From positions 1 through 64,000 of the forward strand of contig JAACJO010000002.1 in NCBI GenBank assembly GCA_013368445.1: DNA of 64,000 nt, in the 5' to 3' direction. Position numbers and translations under genes: made by a program. How positions within the stretch are numbered: the stretch's first letter is position 1; each line of letters begins with the position of its first letter. The DNA is from Leucocoprinus leucothites (Eukaryota > Basidiomycota > Agaricomycetes > Agaricales > Agaricaceae). The notes under the pieces are model-generated. The model was not told the origin of the DNA. It searched no databases and was given only the letters and a program-made list of their open reading frames with translations. Positions 59,049-64,000 of this stretch are shown piece by piece.

Positions 59049-59679
59049 CTCATGATCGGAAAAAGTATTGATCATTACATAATATATTGCATTTTTTCGA
59101 TCTGCACAGAAAAATAGATTCCACTGTGTACACTCAACCATCCACATGTACAAGAAGAAAAAAAGGGAGACTATTAACAACATCCAATTGTATTTTATGC
59201 ATCAATCAGCACCATGTATGCCCCCCTCTTGCTTTCAAAACAGCCTGAACAGGGTTTTCCTTTGTGTGAATATATTTATTAATTGTGTTGACCGATAGCT
59301 CATCCCAGGCTTGATATACTGCTGCCTTGAAGGTGTCAAGTGATGTTGGAGGATGTGGTGAATGTTGGATAATTTCCTTGAGCTCGTGCCAAACACCCTC
59401 AATAGGATTGAGGTCAGGGGAAGATGCAGGGTGGGGAAAGTGTGAGATCTGATTCTTCAAAAATGCGTGCCACTTCAACAATATTTTTTGTTGCCTTGTA
59501 GGCTCCAACAAGCCTATTTTTTATGGGAGTGTCATACTCCCTATGAGAGGTCTAATGAGGTGGCATTTGAAGAAGTAGTAATGTATTGTTCACAAGGAAT
59601 GGCCACTTTCGCAACATGTTCCTTGACAACACAAGAGCATGTTGCTTACATAATGTTCAATACTTTTTCCGATCACAAG
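59049..59679 (-). mobile_element. Deleted Tc1/mariner element (631 bp) with inverted repeats and TA duplication
   Basis: Inverted ends 59,049-59,082 and 59,646-59,679 (TGATCGGAAAAAGTATTGA core), flanked by TA at 59,047-59,048 and 59,680-59,681. It contains only the 3' end of a transposase gene. It is inserted in the last exon of the gene 57,264-59,762. Confidence 0.85.
59206..59511 (-). pseudogene. C-terminal fragment of a Tc1/mariner DDE transposase
   Basis: About 100 residues. PHPASSPDLNPIEGVWHEL is the hallmark around the last catalytic acidic residue of DDE_3-type Tc1 transposases. The N-terminal DNA-binding part and the first two catalytic residues are missing (full proteins are about 340 aa). 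It cannot be active. Confidence 0.88.
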
Positions 59680-60362
59680 TATTTGGCCCTTCCACTTCTA
59701 CTAAGAGACCGTGTGCTAATAGAGATAGATATGGTGATGTACCCATGATACAAACTGCCTGAACTTATATTCCAGACCTACTATGCTCCCAGTTCTATGC
59801 CCATCTATAATTTGTTCTACTATAGCTGTGTTATTATCTGATTAGTCCTATATAGGGCCACGTTCTATCTGTTAGCTTTGCTGTCTACGATCTTGCTTGC
59901 CTACCGCTATGAAATAGTGTTTTATTCTGTCTTGGATATATTTATTAGCTGTGCTATATAGTCATTTCATCAGGAAAACGTCAAAATATTTTAGCCAACT
60001 TTACACCTATTTTGCCTTAGGGCATTTGCTCAAGGCAACAAAAATGCTAAAGTCAGCCCAAGTAAGTATCTTAAGGCACATTTATCAGGGTCACTCTAAA
60101 TTTGGATGTCAATTCTCAAGTCAGACCGAAAGCCACAACATTTTATAAGAGAGCTGATGTCTCAAAATTTCACTAAGTTTGCTGATCATATCCTGCCACC
60201 CAACTTCTCAGAACCAGCCTACACTCCACTACTTACATTCACAAACTATTTGGACCCCATAGACAATAGCATCCTCACACAGATAGAACATAATCAGTAG
60301 TCTAATTGCTAGATGTTCACTGCATCTTAGCACTAGTTTGCTTGTTGTGGTATATAAATATA

Positions 60363-60366
<4 letters not shown>

Positions 60367-60409
<43 letters not shown>
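60367..60409. repeat. (TC)n microsatellite, about 43 bp
   Basis: Uninterrupted alternating T and C. Confidence 0.95.
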
Positions 60410-60412
<3 letters not shown>

Positions 60413-61131
60413 CATATGATCAAGGTTATATCACATGACAACAGCACCAAGTCTTCATGTGGTCTATGTTAAACTTTGCCTTTTGTCTCTTCCCATCTTA
60501 ACATCATTGTCATTGCCTCTCCCCCTCCCATGTTACCTATTCCTCCTCTGGCCTCTATAGTGTGTTTGTAACAATATATAGACTAATGTTGGTCAAGCAC
60601 TCTGACTATATATGAGCAGGACAGATTTTCGGTGGATTATTCAGGGATTTTCAGAGAGTGTTGGTATGCAAGAGATGACAGGTGTGCATTCCTGGACTGA
60701 TGACTTTCACCAGTGGACTCTTGTCAGGATGAGTAAGCATTTCCATTACAGACCCATTACACCCTTACTCACACCTCTTGAATCATCCCTTTGCTCATCA
60801 TCACCATCATTATCCTCAATAGTATATTGCTTGCCACAGCACAAAGGCACCACCAATCCTCACGATTTGGACGTCATTCGATACGCATTTTCAAGGGCTT
60901 TCCAATAAATCCACATATATCTCGAATGGTGTGTTCGTTGTTATGAAAATTACAAAATACCTCACTTTCTACCTTCCAGAATATCTGTGCCCTCACGGGA
61001 TGTATGTGCAACTGTCTAAAATTCATGTGCCAACATTGAGCTTCCCTCCACCCCTTTTTTGAAGGAATGTACTCACACCTCAAACTGTTCCTTTTTTTGT
61101 GAGTTATTCTCATTTCTTCATATCTTATCTG

Positions 61132-61232
61132 TCTTCTTCTCTCTCCTCCCTTTCCCTTTTCCCCTTCTCTCCCCTCCCTTCCCCTCTCCCCTCTTCCTCT
61201 TTTCTCTGTCCCCTCCCCTCTTCCCTCCTTTC
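61132..61232. repeat. Polypyrimidine tract
   Basis: 76 pyrimidines in a row (61,132-61,207), one G, then a further pyrimidine run to 61,232. Such tracts can form triplex DNA and are often polymorphic. Confidence 0.85.
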
Positions 61233-61594
61233 ATGTCTTTCCTTATTCCCCTTTTATTGTAATATTAGTAGAGTAGATATTGTATTGTTTCGCTTAAATA
61301 TACATTTTTGGCTTTAGTATAATACTGCACTTGAGAGTAACTTAAGAACTAAATATAGTAGTATATATCTCCCCAGATATCAGTCACCTTGAGAACTTGA
61401 GTGGCTTTAGCTTGAACTTGAAGAGTGACTTGAGCCATGTTTGCTAAAGTCACAGCTCAAATCACTCTGTAAGAATCAGACCTGTCTTACACCAATTTGC
61501 CTTTAGCACTACCATAAGTCAGTTAAGTCACTATGACATTTTCCTGATGCACTGTGAACTATGCTGTGTAACAACAATTATCATTTCAACATTA

Positions 61595-63139
61595 TTACCC
61601 TACTATTTCCCCTTCTTCTGCCTCCTCTAATGGTGCACAAAATTGATCAATTCTACTATACCGTGCTAAGCCCTCCTCCATATGGGTATCCTTCTTTTTT
61701 AACATCTCCTCATATGCTACTGGATCATGTTCTTCTAGCTCTGCTTGTGTCATAAAACCATTGTCAATAAACCGGAATAGCCCTCCAGCTGTATACATAG
61801 TGATAGAAGCATGCTTCTCTCCCTTACCCGTTGGTATATTACTATGCTCTAAAGTTGCTGATGGAATTAAAATAGTAGAAGCCGCTGGAAATTCTATTAC
61901 CAGCTCAAGATCATGTAAGACCAAATAGCCACCTTGCTGGTGCTCAAAATCACCCAATGCAATAATAGCACACCAGCCATATGGAAGGTTCATTGAATCT
62001 CGGTGAGGAATTGTCCAGGCATTTGGTGGGTAGTTGTTGGTGTGATTTGCAAACACACTGCATTCATCAATGCGACGGAGGCGATGGTGTTCTGGGTATT
62101 TGTTGAAAAGCTGGTCCATATATTCCAGGTAATGGTGATATGTGCCCTCATTCCACAAACTAAATGCCACTGTTCTCAATGAGCAGATATACACACTTTC
62201 AAATAATGGGAATTCTTACTATTGACAAAGCCAACAAACCATCAGTATTATTGCAGATGGAACAGACCATATGTCATTTCTTCCAATGGCCTTGGCAACT
62301 TGAGGTTATTTGGCTTTTTCATCCCTTGGGCATATGTCACCCCAGCATCTACAGCCGGGTATGTACCACGTTTGTGCACCACATGGCTCAAAGAGAACTC
62401 AGTATTGAGCCCTGCATCAGCCATAGCATTATATAGTTGAATCCCGGCTTCAACATAAGAGTTGTCATTAGGTCGGCCAGCAAGAACATCTATAATTGTG
62501 TTCTTGCTGTCAAGAATTGGCATAGGATCAATGCCTTCCACCATAATAAGACTGCAGATACAAGCTGTAAATAACTGGAACAAGCTCACCATTCCATGAC
62601 ACATAACGGTACCCCAGCTTTGCATAGTCCTCTAGACCCTTTGGCTTATGGCGTTCCACCCTAAGCTGCCATTCTGACTTCCTCAAGTGTTTGGCCAAGT
62701 ATCCACACTACATTGCTGGCAGGGTCACACTGTCAAAGGTAGTGTGAATTGGTATACTTGAGGCTACAACACGATGGGAAACATCATCAGGAACTTGAAA
62801 GCCCTCCTGAACCTGCTCTGCAGTCTTGAGTTCAGTATGTCTCCAATGACGAGCAGGGGTCTGTTTCTGCATTTCAGGAGGCAGATGTGGACCATATATG
62901 GGGATGAGGTGACTGGTGCTACCATCATCAGTCACTTTCGGGAAAGCATTGGGGTTCCATGGTGGCCAGGCAGTATGGATGGGACCATCAGTCATTGAGT
63001 ATGATGCTGAAGAGCCACACTTGCATTTACCCATGACAGCCTGAGGATTAAACTCTTCAACCCATGGCTCCTCCTCATCAACTAAAACCTCCTTCTCACA
63101 TGCATTGCGCATAAGTTCCTTAAATTTGGCAGCATCCAT
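61595..63139 (-). pseudogene. TET/JBP-like 2-oxoglutarate/Fe(II) dioxygenase, fungal KDZ-associated type, one in-frame stop
   Basis: ATG at 63,139 (MDAAKFKELMRNA), reading leftward. Exons: 63,139-62,590 with TAG at 62,710-62,708 inside, 62,534-62,268, then 62,214-61,595; introns of 55 and 53 nt. The N-terminal part has RKSEWQLRVERHKPK and LGYRYVSWNG. The catalytic part has HRD (H codon 62,005-62,003, D codon 61,999-61,997), PYGWCAIIALGDFEHQQGGYLVL, the distal His in LEHSN (61,846-61,844) and MYTAGGLFRF. This is the fungal branch of the TET/JBP family that oxidises 5-methylcytosine in characterised members. The 2-oxoglutarate-binding Arg usually seen just before the YTAGG strand reads KHAS here, so activity is doubtful. 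The family expanded in agaricomycetes together with KDZ transposons; no KDZ ends are seen around this copy. Confidence 0.82.
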
Positions 63140-63614
63140 GGTGCGTATAGCATGAACAGTGGAATATTGGGCTCCTGAGCGTGTCTAAGTCATCCATTAC
63201 AATCAGCTACTAGTGCCCAATCTATAGTATTCAAATAAGCCACTTGCCTTTCGGACAAAGTACACAGTACTGGGCACATGTTGGAAGGAGTTCTGCAGTG
63301 GCTCAAGCCCAGAGCTCGTGGTAGATGGCATACCAGCAGCAATAAGATCAGGCAATGCAGAATACAGCTGAGACACACAGAATGAATGGACTAGTCAGAG
63401 AGGCAGCAGATGAGATAATGAGATGTTACGCACAACCAGGCCCCGTGTATGAGATGAAGAAGGCATAGGGGTCTAGTAGGTCTGAGTAGACAGTATTTAA
63501 GGTAGGGAAGACGTGATAGTCATGGTGTTCAATGAATGCAATGCATGGGTGTATTGATGCACATGAGCAATCAGCACCTGATGTGATGCGTTGTGTCACA
63601 AGGCTTGTGAACAC
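63140..63614 (-). other. Possible 5' exons of the TET/JBP-like gene or a neighbouring decayed gene
   Basis: Two protein-like frames: about 63,614-63,435 (AFIEHHDYHVFPTLNTVYSD) and about 63,371-63,200 (LPDLIAAGMPSTTSSGLEP, TVYFVRKASGLFEYYRLG), separated by a possible GT-AG intron. Whether they join the dioxygenase gene is not settled. Confidence 0.35.
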
Positions 63615-63634
63615 CTTTCCTCATTCAACATGAC

Positions 63635-64000
63635 TTTGAGGGTTTCTCTACTAGCCAGAGCTTGACAAGTTTGGTACAAGAGGAAGTGACACTTGCAAGC
63701 TTGTTTTCAAAAATTACAGCCCCTGAAGGTGTGTATCGTCTTACTTAAGGGACTAAATCCTTAATCTAACTTGGAATACAGAATGTCCTTGGTCAGGTCA
63801 ACAAGGGCATTGCTGTTTCAATGTCAGGCTTGGATCTTGAGTGAATAGTCCTCAGCAGCGGTCCTCTAGGGTGTGTTGATTTCATTTCTCTGTAGTAATC
63901 ACTGCGGCTAATCTTTGAGTTTAGACTAATGTAGGCAGCATTTGATTATGCTGTGGAAAACGTCCATGACAGGAAGCAATTCGGTCGGTTGGCACATTCC
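63635..64000 (+). pseudogene. Isovaleryl-CoA dehydrogenase-like gene fragment, frameshifts and two stops
   Basis: The plus-strand pieces in order match acyl-CoA dehydrogenases of the isovaleryl type: FEGFSTSQ, then LDKFGTRGSDTCKLVF after a 1-nt loss near 63,660, NVLGQVNKGIAVSMSGLDLE (from 63,782), IVLSSGPLG, a 54-nt intron (63,871-63,924), LM, then AAFDYAVENVHDRKQFG to the window edge. TGA at 63,842-63,844 stands where the family has Arg (LDLER). TAG at 63,932-63,934 stands where it has Gln (LMQA). This would be a mitochondrial enzyme of leucine breakdown; this copy is dead and its beginning is missing or replaced left of 63,635. Confidence 0.75.

Larger units (their letters stand above)
57264..59762 (+). 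pseudogene. Uncharacterised agaricomycete multi-exon gene, disrupted by a Tc1-like element and stops
   Basis: ATG at 57,264 (MPSNKSHSGKGWISKG). Exons recognised: about 57,264-57,582, 57,642-57,910, 57,964-58,128, 58,192-58,331, about 58,399-58,550, 58,614-58,820, 58,874-58,941, then from 58,996, with short GT-AG introns between. Conserved-looking stretches are GLYWVNHDGRPVVMRTALLY, SPWVKVTSFYKTD, GADMTLRDLVSP, IRPNEYESKLVHLMPVTVDV and a KLWEIAG...RLYQIILKRMQ end. I recall this pattern from an unnamed expanded agaricomycete family; the function is unknown. The last exon is split by the element at 59,049-59,679. Without it and one TA, the frame runs DNDDIFGPSTSTKRP to TGA 59,760. Stops near 58,498 and 58,552 show further decay. 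Confidence 0.6.
59763..61594. other. Spacer without supported genes; simple repeats
   Basis: Short frames at 59,951-60,300, 60,612-60,908 (plus) and 61,113-60,874 (minus) show no family signs. It contains a (TC)n run at 60,367-60,409 and a polypyrimidine tract at 61,132-61,232. Confidence 0.45.

Noticed and set aside
60367..60409. (TC)n run as a regulatory element
   Set aside because: No gene with a supported start nearby; called only as a microsatellite.
60612..60908. 98-codon plus-strand open frame
   Set aside because: No family motif, no supported introns; too little to call a gene.
1..64000. CRISPR array, telomere repeat, rRNA genes
   Set aside because: None seen; the regular repeats are transposon ends, LTRs and gene-array units.

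Overview
The window reads as a transposon-loaded segment of a basidiomycete fungal genome, most likely an agaricomycete. The reasons are short GT-AG introns of about 50-65 nt, agaricomycete-type expanded gene families (a seven-helix membrane family, a KDZ transposase, a fungal TET/JBP-like dioxygenase), and chromodomain Ty3/gypsy and Helitron elements. I saw no rRNA, tRNA or CRISPR.

Left part (1-37.5 kb): a tandem array built from a duplicated unit. Each unit carries a plus-strand four-exon gene for a multi-helix membrane protein (copies at 13-799, 18,627-19,845, 23,637-24,856 and 27,564-28,775, with a more diverged remnant at 20,836-21,295). These are separated by repeated, frame-broken minus-strand modules that share a CACGTGATT box. 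The array is split by a complete 10.25-kb KDZ DNA transposon (7,610-17,859) with about 780-bp terminal inverted repeats and an 8-bp target duplication TTCATTGT. The empty target is still visible in a neighbouring array unit. The KDZ element carries the transposase (two in-frame stops) and two passenger genes, one of them ending in an RNase H1 N-terminal-like domain. An unrelated glycine-rich membrane protein gene lies at 31,338-32,349 (minus).

Middle part (37.7-57 kb): a very large Helitron protein frame (37,708-46,902) running from an unusual N-terminal extension through DUF6570-like, Rep and Pif1-helicase domains to a C-terminal ubiquitin-hydrolase-like cysteine protease. It is interrupted by two solo LTRs with perfect 5-bp target duplications and by four stop codons, but I see no frameshift. 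Next to it is a full-length Ty3/gypsy chromovirus (47,715-56,668; target duplication CCAAT) with 665-bp LTRs, a self-priming-type primer site, a candidate -1 ribosomal frameshift between gag and pol, one stop in pol, and an additional zinc-knuckle ORF after pol.

Right part (57-64 kb): an uncharacterised multi-exon gene disrupted by a small Tc1/mariner element, a TET/JBP-like 2-oxoglutarate dioxygenase gene with one stop, and at the edge a decayed isovaleryl-CoA dehydrogenase-like gene. Stops at positions where the family has Arg or Gln recur in several unrelated genes, and the Helitron is almost free of CG dinucleotides. Both suggest long-term C-to-T decay (methylation/deamination or RIP-like).
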